From: Colwellia sp.
GTDB lineage: Bacteria; Pseudomonadota; Gammaproteobacteria; Enterobacterales; Alteromonadaceae
Assembly (NCBI RefSeq): GCF_013214175.1
Contig: NZ_JABSPA010000001.1
Coordinates: 222,102 to 286,101 of the forward strand
DNA: 64,000 bases
Reading direction: 5' to 3'
Part shown: positions 8,539 to 17,729 of the stretch, piece after piece
Numbering within the stretch: position 1 is the stretch's first letter
Layout: every line of letters starts with the position of its first letter
Translations under genes and position numbers: made by a program
The notes under the pieces: generated by a model
What the model was told of the DNA's origin: nothing
Database searches by the model: none
What the model saw: only the letters and a program-made list of their open reading frames with translations

Positions 8539-9427
8539 TATTAATGCCGCTGATGTAAGTTCTAGCCTTAGTGATGATGAGGAAAAACCAGTACTTAATA
8601 TATTATACCAAGATGAATATATGGTGGCGGTTGATAAGCCAGCGGGCTTATTTGTTCATCGCAGCTTTATGGATAGAGATGAAATCTATTTTGCTTTGCA
8701 ATTAGTACGTGATCAAATAGGGCAATATGTTTATCCAGTGCACCGTTTAGATAGACCAACATCAGGAGTACTTCTTTTTGCTTTAACTAAAGAAGTTGCT
8801 AGGAAACTCAGTGAAGCCTTTGCTAATAAGTCTAGTCAAGCTGAGATTAAGTTAACGGCTACCGCTAACACTAATGCCGAGTCAGAACAGCAAGATGACC
8901 TCAACGAGCCTACGGTTATTCATAATGTCGATAACACTAGCTTAGCCATGGTAAAAACTTATTATGCCTTGGTACGTGGTCACCTAGCAGTGCCAGCTGG
9001 TTTTATTGATCACCCCTTAAAAGAAAAACTGGATAAGCTGGGTGACAAAAACGTTAGCCGTGATAAGCCGGCACAATCTGCGAAAAGTTATTATCAAGTG
9101 CAGCAGCAAGCGAGTTTGCCATTCAAAGTCGGTAAATTTGATAGCGTGCGTTATTCTTTAGTTGCAGTAAAACCGGTTACAGGCAGACGTCATCAAATTC
9201 GTCGTCATCTAGCCCATTTACGTCATCCTATTTTAGGGGATATTAACTATGGCGATAATAAACAAAATCCATTTTTTATTGATCACTTTGGTTTTAAGCG
9301 CTTAATGCTGCACGCTATGTCATTAGAGTTTAATCACCCGATTAGCGATATAAAAATTAAAATATCCGCGCCGTTCGATCACCAGTGGCAGCAGGTATTT
9401 ACTGAATTAAATTGGCCACAAAATTAA
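8531..9427 (+). CDS. truC: tRNA pseudouridine(65) synthase TruC
   Basis: Isomerises uridine 65 in some tRNAs to pseudouridine. An RluA-family core is evident: VDKPAGLFVH near residue 37, the catalytic-Asp motif VHRLDRPTSGVLLFAL near residue 70, and the C-terminal VTGRRHQIRRHLAHLRHPI. The GTG at 8531 is preceded by AAGGTG at suitable spacing; a GTG at 8522 is also possible. It is about 40 residues longer than E. coli TruC because of an acidic, low-complexity insertion (roughly residues 95-140) just before the KTYYALVRG strand. It overlaps the end of yqcC. Confidence 0.92.
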   Translation: MNDINAADVSSSLSDDEEKPVLNILYQDEYMVAVDKPAGLFVHRSFMDRDEIYFALQLVRDQIGQYVYPVHRLDRPTSGVLLFALTKEVARKLSEAFANKSSQAEIKLTATANTNAESEQQDDLNEPTVIHNVDNTSLAMVKTYYALVRGHLAVPAGFIDHPLKEKLDKLGDKNVSRDKPAQSAKSYYQVQQQASLPFKVGKFDSVRYSLVAVKPVTGRRHQIRRHLAHLRHPILGDINYGDNKQNPFFIDHFGFKRLMLHAMSLEFNHPISDIKIKISAPFDHQWQQVFTELNWPQN

Positions 9428-9551
9428 CGTAATTTGTTAATGGGATTCATCATTAGTAAGGTGATTTCTCGATAAGCAGCTAGCTATTCAGTTAAAGGAT
9501 TTGTTATTTTTGGCTTGCTAAAAAAGCGAAGCTAAACAGAACTAGTTAATA

Positions 9552-10130
9552 CTAGGTAAAGTAATAGTTTTTACTTGGCGTGATTATTTCCGGTAAAGGG
9601 ATATCCCAACTCTCTACCGGGATACTTTCAACAAGCTGACAATCATGGGCCAGCCCTAGTGGGTAAAGCTTACTTTGTTGCCAGTGGGCAAGGCTTCGGT
9701 CATAAAAACCTCCGCCCATACCTAGCCTGGCGCCAGTTTCATCAAAAGCTACTAGCGGAGTGCATATAATATCAAGCTCGGTTAATGGACAAACCTTAGT
9801 AACATCTAATTTAGGCTCTAAAATGCCAAAGGCATTGCTAACTAACTTACTATCTTGTTGGTAACGCAAAAAAAGTAAATTCCCAGGGCTAAAAGGGTGT
9901 ACAACCGGTAGGTAAAGCTCTTTTTGTTGTTGCCAACACCAATCAATAAAAGCTGCCGTACCTAGCTCGCCATCATTAGTTAAATAAACTGCAATTCGAT
10001 CAGCCGCTTGAATTTTACTATGATTAGATAAGCTTGTTGCCAGTGCAATGGAGGCATTATGCTGCTGTGTTACCGATAAGGTATTACGGCGTTGTCTAAT
10101 TGCTTTTCGTAATTGTGAACGTGCATTCAT
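9552..10130 (-). CDS. fthC: 5-formyltetrahydrofolate cyclo-ligase
   Basis: ATP-dependent conversion of 5-formyl-THF to 5,10-methenyl-THF. The protein is 192 residues, full length. An N-terminal basic segment SQLRKAIRQRRNTL is followed by the AVYLTNDGELGT region, and near residue 145 the family signature LGMGGGFYDRSLA. In many gammaproteobacteria the homologue (ygfA) follows zapA and the 6S RNA gene; here neither is seen upstream, and the 5' region is occupied by a MITE-like repeat instead. It appears to be a single-gene unit. Confidence 0.93.
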   Translation of the reverse strand: MNARSQLRKAIRQRRNTLSVTQQHNASIALATSLSNHSKIQAADRIAVYLTNDGELGTAAFIDWCWQQQKELYLPVVHPFSPGNLLFLRYQQDSKLVSNAFGILEPKLDVTKVCPLTELDIICTPLVAFDETGARLGMGGGFYDRSLAHWQQSKLYPLGLAHDCQLVESIPVESWDIPLPEIITPSKNYYFT

Positions 10131-10159
10131 AAGGGAATTATCTTTATCAGTTCTTGGTT

Positions 10160-10317
10160 ATACCAATTTCATTAAATTATTGCTCACTGTGCTGGTTAAA
10201 ATACTCCATGCCAGCGTTGCTCTCAATCCCAATAGCCAGCTATTGCTCAATCGAGCGCCTTGCCCTGATTTATTTTCCCTATGCACAACAAGATCACAAA
10301 CTTAATGAAACTGGTAT
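10160..10317. repeat. MITE-like palindrome-ended repeat, family 1, copy B
   Basis: A 158-base element beginning ATACCAATTTCATTAAAT and ending TTAATGAAACTGGTAT, so the ends form an inverted repeat of about 16 bases with one mismatch. It is in the same orientation as copy A (2145-2303) and aligns along its full length. It lies 5' of fthC and 3' of the peptide transporter gene. No transposase or open frame of its own is credible. Confidence 0.85.
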
Positions 10318-10337
10318 TATTAATAATTTTTAGGAAT

Positions 10338-10368
10338 AAAAAAAGCTGGGCGATTGCTCACCCAGCTT
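10338..10368 (-). terminator. Rho-independent terminator of the POT transporter gene
   Basis: Read on the minus strand: AAGCTGGG, a ten-base loop, CCCAGCTT, then a run of T. It lies 34 bases after the transporter stop codon. Confidence 0.88.
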
Positions 10369-10401
10369 AATACTATTCTTGTAACTTGTAACTCTTACGA
10401 A

Positions 10402-11841
10402 TTATCTGTGTGTTTCAGAAATACCTTCGTGAGTACCTGTCACTGAAATTTCTTCTTCAATCTTACTTTCTAAATCATGGCTGCTCTCACCTTCAGCGCC
10501 ATGCATCCATTCAACTAATTTACCTGCTGAAAGGTAGATGATAAGACCGGTAATTAAAGCACCAATACCAACACCCATAAAGATATTCGCGGCATTATTG
10601 ACCATCTCTTCACCTTCACCAACAAATGAGCCAATAAATGCAGCTAACCAGTTTGATAAGGCGGTAAAGAAGAACCAAATACCCATTAATAATGAGGTGA
10701 ATTTAAGTGGGGCTAATTTAGTTACCATAGACAAACCAATCGGTGATAAACATAACTCACCTAATGTATGGAAAAGGTAAGCGAATACTAAGAATAACAT
10801 GCTTACTTTCACTGCGACATCGCCGCCTTGAACCATGGTAGCCCATAACATCACGAAGAAACCTAGTGCTAAAAATAACATCGCCAGGGCGAATTTCTTC
10901 GGTGAAGTTGGCTCGTTTGAGCCCATTTTAACCCAAGTAGAGGCAACAAAAGGCGCTAACATAATAATGAACATCGCATTCAATGATTGAAATGATGAAG
11001 CGGCAATTTCAAAACCAAAGATAGTACGGTCGGTGAAGTCAGACGCATAAATGGTAAATAAACCACCGGCTTGTTCAAAGCCAGCCCAGAAAATCACCGA
11101 GAACATGCTCATAATTAAAATAACTTTCATGCGATCGATATCTTGAGGGGTTAACGGTGCATCTGCTTTCTGCTCACCTTTAGTGCGTTTAGCTGATGGC
11201 TCAACACCAATATCACCTAAATATTTATTCGCTAGGGTCAGCTGTAAGGTTAAACCAATTAACATACCACAACCGGCTAAGATAAAGCCGTAATGCCAGT
11301 TAACGGTTTCTCCAAGAACACCAACAGTAATAGGTGCTAAGAAAGCACCTAAGTTAATACCCATATAGAAAATAGTGAAAGCGCCGTCACGTCTGTGATC
11401 GCCTTCTTCATAAAGCTCACCGACTAAACTTGATACATTGGCTTTAAATAAGCCGTTACCAATAATTATAAGTGCTAAACCGAGATAAAATACCGTTTCT
11501 TCCATGCCGACAATCATCGACTTTGGAATGCCTAAGGTAAAGTAACCTAAGGAGAAAATTAGTCCGCCCCAAATAATAGCTTTACGTTGACCAATATAGT
11601 TATCGGCTAACCAACCACCTATTACCGGCGTTAAATAAACTGCCATGGTAAAAAAGCCATATAACCTTAATGCTTCTTGGTTAGTCCAGCCAAAACCACC
11701 GTCTTGTGTTGAGGCAATAAGATACAATACCAATAAGGCACGCATACCGTAATAACCGAAACGCTCCCACATTTCAGTACCAAATAAAAGGAAAAGTCCT
11801 TTCGGGTGGCCAAACAGCGTCCCCGCATTAGGTGTAGTCAT
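10402..11841 (-). CDS. Proton-dependent oligopeptide transporter (POT/PTR family)
   Basis: Major-facilitator protein of 479 residues importing di-/tripeptides with protons across the inner membrane. The POT signature ExxERFxYY appears as EMWERFGYYGMRALL near residues 19-33, and the second PTR motif is represented by TIFYMGINLGAFLAP near residue 155. About 14 hydrophobic segments can be traced, as in bacterial DtpA/DtpT types. The C-terminal 35 residues are acidic and cytoplasmic. AGGAT lies a few bases before the ATG. The unit is monocistronic, divergent from the polysaccharide cassette and closed by a good terminator. The exact peptide preference cannot be read from sequence. Confidence 0.92.
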   Translation of the reverse strand: MTTPNAGTLFGHPKGLFLLFGTEMWERFGYYGMRALLVLYLIASTQDGGFGWTNQEALRLYGFFTMAVYLTPVIGGWLADNYIGQRKAIIWGGLIFSLGYFTLGIPKSMIVGMEETVFYLGLALIIIGNGLFKANVSSLVGELYEEGDHRRDGAFTIFYMGINLGAFLAPITVGVLGETVNWHYGFILAGCGMLIGLTLQLTLANKYLGDIGVEPSAKRTKGEQKADAPLTPQDIDRMKVILIMSMFSVIFWAGFEQAGGLFTIYASDFTDRTIFGFEIAASSFQSLNAMFIIMLAPFVASTWVKMGSNEPTSPKKFALAMLFLALGFFVMLWATMVQGGDVAVKVSMLFLVFAYLFHTLGELCLSPIGLSMVTKLAPLKFTSLLMGIWFFFTALSNWLAAFIGSFVGEGEEMVNNAANIFMGVGIGALITGLIIYLSAGKLVEWMHGAEGESSHDLESKIEEEISVTGTHEGISETHR

Positions 11842-12230
11842 ATCATGATCCTAGATTTTATCTTTATAATTATGTGCGTTAGTTTTAACTGTGCTTTTTA
11901 CTGTAACAATTTTCAATTGCTTTTTTCAGTAAAGGGAGAGTTATACCTTTGTGAACTAATAAAGGCAAGTTTTGTTATAAAAGATTGTATACAAAGCTAT
12001 TGTAGCCGTAGAGAAATGTTTCCTAGTACTTCGTCCGCTAAATAATTAGCAAAAGCTAATTTAGCTTGACGACTTACTTGGTTAACATATTGTTTGCATA
12101 GCCGTATACTGCTAAACTTCGGCGTCACTAATTTAAGTGGTTAAGCTCGGGCTCTTTTCATTCAAGGATAGATTACAGCTCAGCTTAAATGTATTACCGC
12201 ACAGGCTATATAATAGGAATTTTTGCTAAA
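11842..12230. other. Divergent intergenic region between peptide transporter and polysaccharide cassette
   Basis: About 390 bases with no convincing gene. The short open frame at 11806-12045 has no ribosome site and no family resemblance. The only clear signal is the sigma-70-like promoter at 12082-12110. Confidence 0.6.
12082..12110 (+). promoter_or_regulatory. Sigma-70-like promoter of the polysaccharide cassette
   Basis: TTAACA (-35, 5 of 6) and TATACT (-10, 5 of 6) separated by 17 bases, about 120 bases before the SLBB gene. Read by eye; no start-site data. Confidence 0.55.
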
Positions 12231-14993
12231 ATGATAACCGCCATCAAACAGTTTGTTAAAAATCACCATACCAATAGCTATAATCTATTGGTAGTGGCAT
12301 CGCTAGTATTGACTTTTTCTCTAGCAACTTCCCCATTTAAAGCGTTTGCTTACGCTCAACCTACTCCAGCGCAAATCGAACAATTTAAAAATCTGCCACC
12401 AGCGCAACAAGAAGCACTGGCTAAGCAAATGGGCGTTGACATAAATAGCCTTAAGGGGCAAACGTCAGGTGGTTCAAGTGAACAGGTAAAGAATACCGAA
12501 ACTTACCCGCGCGGTACTCAGTTTGATGCTGATGGCAACCCTATTGTTGAAAATGATGACTTAGCCGAGTTCGAAAAAAGTGATGAGTTAAAACCATTTG
12601 GTTATGAAGTTTTTGCTAATGCACCGCAAACCTTCGCCCCAATGATGGATATTGCCATCCCTGCCGACTATATCATGGGGCCAGGTGATAAAGTTTCAGT
12701 ACAAATATTTGGCAAAGAAAAAGACGAGTTAGAATTAACGGTAAACCGTGAAGGGCAAATAGTTTTTCCATCACACGGACCCTTTACCGTGTCTGGTTTA
12801 TCTTTTGATGAAATGAAGCGTTTGTTAACCGCGCGCATTAAAGAAAAAGTGATTGGAATTGATGTAGTTGTCGGTATTGCCTCTCTGCGCTCAATGCGTG
12901 TTTTTGTTTTAGGGGATGCCTTTAAACCTGGTCCTTATACTTTAAGTTCCTTATCAAGCATTACTCATGCGATTTTTGCTGCCGGTGGTATCAGCGATAT
13001 CGGTAGTTTACGTAATATTCAGCTTAAACGCGCTGGTAAATTAGTGACGACGTTAGATTTGTATGACCTATTAATAAAGGGTGACTCAAGCTCTGATGTT
13101 TTATTGCAATCTGGCGATGTGGTTTTTGTTGCTCCTAAAGGCCATACCATTCGTGTTGAAGGTGAAGTACGACGCCCTGCTATTTATGAACTAAGCCAAG
13201 ATTCCAACTTTAATGATGTCTTGACCATGTCTGGTGGTTTATTGCCAACAGCGTTTGCTAAAACAACCCGAGTTGAACGTTATAACCAAGATGCCTTACG
13301 TACGGTAGTTAATATCGACTTAACCAAGGCCGGTGATTTAGCAAAAAAAGTCCAAGCAGGGGATGCGGTCTATGTGATGAAAGCCGCTGAAATGTTTGAG
13401 CAATCTATTACTGTTATTGGCGCAGTCACTCGTCCAGGTAAATATCAATGGCAAACTGGTCAGCGTATTACCGACATTTTTCCAAGTATCGATTCGCATT
13501 TATTACACTCGGCCGACCTTAATTATTCTCTTGTGGTACGTGAAGTTGATATCGCCCGTAACATTGAAATACTACAATTTGATTTAGCTAAGGCTATTTC
13601 AGCACCTAACTCTAAAGATAACCTTATACTTGAAGGTAATGATAAGATTTTAGTTTTTACTAATATTGTCAAGTTGGTGCAAAGCAAGGTTAGTTTAGAT
13701 GATTTAGCTTTTACCCAAGAAAATCTGGCAAAAAAAGAACAAGAGTGGGCGAAAGTTAAGTATAAAAGAAAGCAGTTTTGGTTAAAATACGGTGATGCAG
13801 AAAAAGCCGCTCTGCTTGATAATGAAGCTGCTGCTGAAGCTAAATTAATTGAGCAATCTATTGCGCAATTTAGTGGTGGAGAGCTAGAGGAAGAGGTTGA
13901 TATTAAAGAGTTAACTATTTTCTCACGTCAACGTTTGTTGTGGCCGATTATTGAACAGTTAAAGCGTCAAGGTAAGTCAGGGCAGCCGATACTTCTTGTT
14001 GAAGTTGATGGTGAAGTGAAATTCCCCGGATTTTATCCGTTGGCTACCAATGCTCGTGTTGCTGACTTAGTTGCGGCTGCGGGTGGTTTAACTGAGTCTG
14101 CTTATGTGGTGCGTGCGGAAGTGACTCGTAATCAAATCGTTAATCATATGGCTCAGCAAAGCTCTATTAGTGTGAACCTTGGTGCAGCGCTTGCCGGTGA
14201 AGAAAAAGATAATGTTTTATTAAGCTCAAAAGATCGACTCAATATTCATCAAATTCCTGCCTGGAGTGAAAATAATGTGGTTGAGCTGAGAGGTGAATTT
14301 GTCTTCCCCGGTAAATATACTGTACGTCGCGGCGAAAGTTTAGCAGACTTAATTGCTAAGGCTGGTGGTTTTACTCAGTTTGCTCATCAAGAAGGCTCTG
14401 TGTTTACTCGTGTACAGTTACGTGAAATTGAGCAACAAAATTTATTGAAATTGACTGCCGATTTACGTGTTGAGATGGCATCTAAATCCATGTCAGATAA
14501 AAACTATTCACAAGACTATGCTGATGTACAGCAAATGTTAGCGGATATGGCCAATGTTCAGCCGGTAGGTCGCTTAGTACTTGATTTACCGAAAGTAATT
14601 AACGATAAGTATTATGATGTTTTATTAGAAGGTGGCGATGTGCTTTATGTACCTACTAAGAAAAATTCTATCAACGTCGTTGGTCAAATACAGGTAACCT
14701 CATCACATATGTATGATGTTAATTTATCGGCACAAGATTACCTCGCACAAAGTGGCGGCAGTAAAAAACGTGCTGATGAAGACCGCATCTATATTATTTC
14801 AGCTAACGGCAGTATTAAAATGATGGACAGTGGCAATTGGTTTACCAGCGATGCCGGCGATAACTTAAAGCCTGGCGATACCATAGTGGTACCGCTTGAT
14901 GCTGAATACATGAATAACTTAGCCTTATGGTCTAGTGTCACTACCATAATCTATAACTCTGCCGTGGCAATCGCCGCTATCAGTGGCATCTAG
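12231..14993 (+). CDS. SLBB-domain polysaccharide export protein (Wza/GfcE-like, extended)
   Basis: A long (about 920 residues) exported protein for extracellular polysaccharide export. From the ATG at 12231 (AGGAAT upstream) it has a signal peptide ending near AFAYAQP. The poly-export domain is visible in IPADYIMGPGDKVSVQIFG followed by LTVNREGQIVFPSHGPF. Downstream are several SLBB-type beta-grasp repeats with recurring V.GEV..PG.Y patterns (for example VEGEVRRPAIYEL, VIGAVTRPGKYQW, VDGEVKFPGFYPL, LRGEFVFPGKYTV). The C-terminus carries a hydrophobic stretch (ALWSSVTTIIYNSAVAIA), like the transmembrane helix of Wza-type proteins. It is much longer than Wza (about 380), so it may span the periplasm alone. 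No Wzc kinase or Wzx/Wzy gene is beside it. A frame open back to 12189 offers an alternative start. Confidence 0.9.
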   Translation: MITAIKQFVKNHHTNSYNLLVVASLVLTFSLATSPFKAFAYAQPTPAQIEQFKNLPPAQQEALAKQMGVDINSLKGQTSGGSSEQVKNTETYPRGTQFDADGNPIVENDDLAEFEKSDELKPFGYEVFANAPQTFAPMMDIAIPADYIMGPGDKVSVQIFGKEKDELELTVNREGQIVFPSHGPFTVSGLSFDEMKRLLTARIKEKVIGIDVVVGIASLRSMRVFVLGDAFKPGPYTLSSLSSITHAIFAAGGISDIGSLRNIQLKRAGKLVTTLDLYDLLIKGDSSSDVLLQSGDVVFVAPKGHTIRVEGEVRRPAIYELSQDSNFNDVLTMSGGLLPTAFAKTTRVERYNQDALRTVVNIDLTKAGDLAKKVQAGDAVYVMKAAEMFEQSITVIGAVTRPGKYQWQTGQRITDIFPSIDSHLLHSADLNYSLVVREVDIARNIEILQFDLAKAISAPNSKDNLILEGNDKILVFTNIVKLVQSKVSLDDLAFTQENLAKKEQEWAKVKYKRKQFWLKYGDAEKAALLDNEAAAEAKLIEQSIAQFSGGELEEEVDIKELTIFSRQRLLWPIIEQLKRQGKSGQPILLVEVDGEVKFPGFYPLATNARVADLVAAAGGLTESAYVVRAEVTRNQIVNHMAQQSSISVNLGAALAGEEKDNVLLSSKDRLNIHQIPAWSENNVVELRGEFVFPGKYTVRRGESLADLIAKAGGFTQFAHQEGSVFTRVQLREIEQQNLLKLTADLRVEMASKSMSDKNYSQDYADVQQMLADMANVQPVGRLVLDLPKVINDKYYDVLLEGGDVLYVPTKKNSINVVGQIQVTSSHMYDVNLSAQDYLAQSGGSKKRADEDRIYIISANGSIKMMDSGNWFTSDAGDNLKPGDTIVVPLDAEYMNNLALWSSVTTIIYNSAVAIAAISGI

Positions 14994-15119
14994 CTGAAAC
15001 TGTATAATTTAAAATACTGCTAGGCTTAAATGCCTAGCAAGTTAGACTGTCAAATAAATCATTAGCAAAACGCTTTCTAAGCTTTACTAATAGCGTTAAT
15101 AAAAATAAATGGACCTAGT

Positions 15120-16400
15120 ATGTTGCACTCATTAAAAAACGTAAATTTAGGTATAATTGGCCTAGGTTATGTCGGTTTACCCTTAGCAGTAGAGTTTGGT
15201 AAAAAATACCCCACTTTGGGTTTTGATATTAATAACAAACGGATTGAAGAATTAAAGCAAGGCCATGATTTTACTTTAGAAGTCTCAACTGAAGAATTAG
15301 CCGACTCAGCACTTATTTCATATTCAGCTAATGTCGACGACTTAAAGAACTGCAATGTTTATATTGTCACTGTGCCAACACCTATTGATAATCATAAGCA
15401 ACCAGATTTAACGCCACTAGTCAAAGCGAGTGCTATGCTGGCGAAGGTGATGAATAAAGGCGATATCGTCATTTATGAATCAACTGTATATCCAGGTGCT
15501 ACCGAAGAAGTGTGTTTACCTGAAATTGAACGCAACTGTCAGTTGGTTTTTAACCGAGATTTTTTCGCTGGTTATAGTCCTGAGCGTATTAACCCTGGTG
15601 ATAAAGAACATAGGGTTACCAATATCTTAAAAGTGACCTCTGGTTCTACCCCTGAAATTGCTGATTTTATTGATGACCTTTATAAATCAATTATTACCGC
15701 AGGTACTTATAAAGCATCAAGTATCCAAGTCGCTGAGGCGGCAAAAGTGATTGAAAATACTCAACGAGATCTCAATATTGCTTTGATTAATGAGTTGGCG
15801 GTTATTTTTAATAAACTAAATATTGATACCGAAGAAGTATTAAAAGCGGCGGGTACCAAATGGAATTTTTTACCCTTTAGACCCGGTCTTGTCGGCGGTC
15901 ACTGTATTGGTGTTGATCCCTATTACTTAACCCATAAAGCCCAATCCATTGGCTATAATCCGGAAGTGATTTTAGCGGGTCGTCGTATTAATGACTCTAT
16001 GGGCGAATACGTGGTTTCACAATTAGTAAAAACCATGCTTAAAAGGAAGTTACCCGTTAATGGCGCTAATGTCTTAGTGATGGGCTTAACCTTTAAAGAA
16101 AATTGCCCTGATGTTCGCAATACAAAAATTGTTGATATCGTAACTGAACTTGGAGAATTTGATGTCAATGTCGATGTTTATGACCCTTGGGTAAATCCTG
16201 AAGAAGCAAAAAACCAATATGATATTGATTTAATTTCAGCGCCTAAACAAGCTCACTATGATGCGGTGATTTTTGCAGTTGCTCACCATCAATTTAAAGC
16301 TTTATCGGCTGATGAAATAAAAGCTATGATGAAAAAAGAGCATGTGATTTACGATCTAAAATATATGCTAGATAAAGAGTTAGCGGACATTCGCTTATAA
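15120..16400 (+). CDS. UDP-N-acetyl-hexosamine 6-dehydrogenase, TviB/WbpA-like
   Basis: A nucleotide-sugar dehydrogenase of 426 residues, oxidising C6 of a UDP-HexNAc (most likely UDP-GlcNAc) to the uronic acid with two NAD+. The Rossmann motif [18 protein letters not shown] lies at residues 10-27, the central [11 protein letters not shown] and [11 protein letters not shown] segments follow, and the catalytic Cys is in [14 protein letters not shown] near residue 260. The overall pattern fits the TviB group of Vi-antigen synthesis. It lies 126 bases after the SLBB gene and is followed by an epimerase expected to use its product; a hairpin separates the two. Confidence 0.92.
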   Translation: MLHSLKNVNLGIIGLGYVGLPLAVEFGKKYPTLGFDINNKRIEELKQGHDFTLEVSTEELADSALISYSANVDDLKNCNVYIVTVPTPIDNHKQPDLTPLVKASAMLAKVMNKGDIVIYESTVYPGATEEVCLPEIERNCQLVFNRDFFAGYSPERINPGDKEHRVTNILKVTSGSTPEIADFIDDLYKSIITAGTYKASSIQVAEAAKVIENTQRDLNIALINELAVIFNKLNIDTEEVLKAAGTKWNFLPFRPGLVGGHCIGVDPYYLTHKAQSIGYNPEVILAGRRINDSMGEYVVSQLVKTMLKRKLPVNGANVLVMGLTFKENCPDVRNTKIVDIVTELGEFDVNVDVYDPWVNPEEAKNQYDIDLISAPKQAHYDAVIFAVAHHQFKALSADEIKAMMKKEHVIYDLKYMLDKELADIRL

Positions 16401-16435
16401 TATTTTTTAACTGGCATTAAACTTATATATGACAT

Positions 16436-16475
16436 AAGCCTTCCTTAGCAGATCCTTCAGCGAAGGAGGGCTTTT
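16436..16475 (+). terminator. Intercistronic terminator-like hairpin (possible attenuator)
   Basis: AAGCCTTCCTT pairs with AAGGAGGGCTT (one mismatch) around a loop of about 16 bases and is followed by TTTTTA. It lies between the dehydrogenase and epimerase genes, so it may cut expression of the epimerase or mark the end of one transcript. Confidence 0.65.
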
Positions 16476-16495
16476 TAAAAAGGACTATTTAATAA

Positions 16496-17530
16496 ATGAA
16501 TAAGTTTCAAACCATTAAGCAAGAGCTTATCAATGCACCTAAAATTTGGCTTATCACCGGTTGTGCCGGATTTATAGGTTCAAACCTTTTAGAAACACTA
16601 CTGTTATTAAACCAAAAGATAGTGGGCTTAGATAACTTTGCAACCGGTCACCAACACAATTTAGATGAAGTGAAAACACAAGTATCTGCTGAACAATGGC
16701 AAAACTTTCATTTTGTTAAAGGTGATATTAGAGAGCTTAGTGATTGTAATAAAGCCTTAAATCATTATGAAAACGGTGTTGATTATATCCTCCATCAAGC
16801 GGCACTTGGCTCAGTGCCAAGATCTATTGCCGATCCTTTACTAACAAATTCAGCCAATATTACTGGTTTTCTAACTATGTTAACCGCCGCTAAAGAAAGC
16901 CAAGTTAAAAGCTTTGTTTATGCTGCTTCCAGCTCTACTTATGGTGACCACCCGGCGTTACCCAAAGTAGAAGATGTTATTGGTAAACCGCTATCTCCTT
17001 ATGCGGTAACTAAATATGTTAATGAGCTTTATGCTGATGTTTTCTATAAAACTTATGGCTTAAATTGTACCGGTTTACGTTATTTTAATGTTTTTGGAAA
17101 AAGGCAAGACCCTGATGGCGCTTACGCTGCGGTAATCCCTAAATGGACAGCGGCTATGATAGCGAATGAAGAAGTATTGATTAATGGCGATGGTGAAACC
17201 AGCCGTGATTTCTGTTTTATTGAAAATGTCGTGCAAGCTAATATTTTAGCCGCCACAGCAAATGATGCCGGTAAAAACCAAGTGTACAATGTTGCCTTAG
17301 GTGATAAAACAAGCCTCAACACTTTATTTGCTAGTTTAAAAATCGCTATACAAGCGAATGGCATCAACTATCAACAATCACCAACTTATCAAGATTTTAG
17401 AGCCGGAGATGTTAGACATTCACAAGCTGATATTTCTAAAGCAAAATCGTTGCTGGGCTTTGAGCCAGAATTTAAAATTCAACAAGGTATAGATAAAGCC
17501 ATGCCTTGGTACATTAATTTCTTGAGTTAA
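16496..17530 (+). CDS. UDP-N-acetylglucosamine(uronate) 4-epimerase, TviC/WbpP-like
   Basis: Extended short-chain dehydrogenase/reductase of 344 residues that inverts C4 of a UDP-HexNAc or its uronic acid. It has the glycine-rich NAD motif [16 protein letters not shown] (residues 18-33), the catalytic Ser region [12 protein letters not shown], and the YxxxK pair in [13 protein letters not shown]. The N-terminal extension before the Rossmann fold and the motif sequence fit TviC/WbpP. Together with the upstream dehydrogenase it would supply UDP-GalNAcA or a similar sugar for the exported polymer. A strong terminator follows. Confidence 0.92.
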   Translation: MNKFQTIKQELINAPKIWLITGCAGFIGSNLLETLLLLNQKIVGLDNFATGHQHNLDEVKTQVSAEQWQNFHFVKGDIRELSDCNKALNHYENGVDYILHQAALGSVPRSIADPLLTNSANITGFLTMLTAAKESQVKSFVYAASSSTYGDHPALPKVEDVIGKPLSPYAVTKYVNELYADVFYKTYGLNCTGLRYFNVFGKRQDPDGAYAAVIPKWTAAMIANEEVLINGDGETSRDFCFIENVVQANILAATANDAGKNQVYNVALGDKTSLNTLFASLKIAIQANGINYQQSPTYQDFRAGDVRHSQADISKAKSLLGFEPEFKIQQGIDKAMPWYINFLS

Positions 17531-17567
17531 TAAATTAACAAGAAGCTAAGTTAAGAATGAATTTAAT

Positions 17568-17599
17568 AAGCAGCACCTATTCGAGGTGCTGCTTTTTTT
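17568..17599 (+). terminator. Rho-independent terminator of the polysaccharide cassette
   Basis: An 11-base perfect stem (AAGCAGCACCT with its complement), a five-base loop, then seven T. Confidence 0.93.
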
Positions 17600-17620
17600 A
17601 TTCCTGCTAGAAAATTAGCG

Positions 17621-17649
17621 TTGTAATATAACTGTCACATAACTGACTT
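17621..17649 (+). promoter_or_regulatory. Pho box with three 7-base repeats
   Basis: TTGTAAT, CTGTCAC and CTGACTT are each separated by ATAA, giving an exact 11-base period; the consensus PhoB half-site is CTGTCAT. A TAAATT (-10 candidate) begins at 17663. It lies about 80 bases before pstC, so the pst genes are expected to respond to phosphate starvation through PhoB. Confidence 0.8.
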
Positions 17650-17729
17650 ATACTTTGCCCAGTAAATTTATCATCTTCTCTATATTAGATAAGCTAGTTG
17701 TTAGTTTATTGATAATAAGGTTAATTTAA

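Noticed and set aside
10048-10305. 85-residue plus-strand open frame
   Set aside because: It lies antisense to the start of fthC and then runs through the MITE-like repeat; no ribosome site and no family resemblance.
10131-10401. Possible 6S RNA (ssrS) upstream of fthC
   Set aside because: The gap is filled by the palindrome-ended repeat and the transporter terminator; no 6S-like long hairpin with a central bubble can be recognised.
11806-12045. 79-residue plus-strand open frame in the divergent region
   Set aside because: Starts inside the antisense of the transporter gene, lacks a ribosome site and shows no recognisable features.
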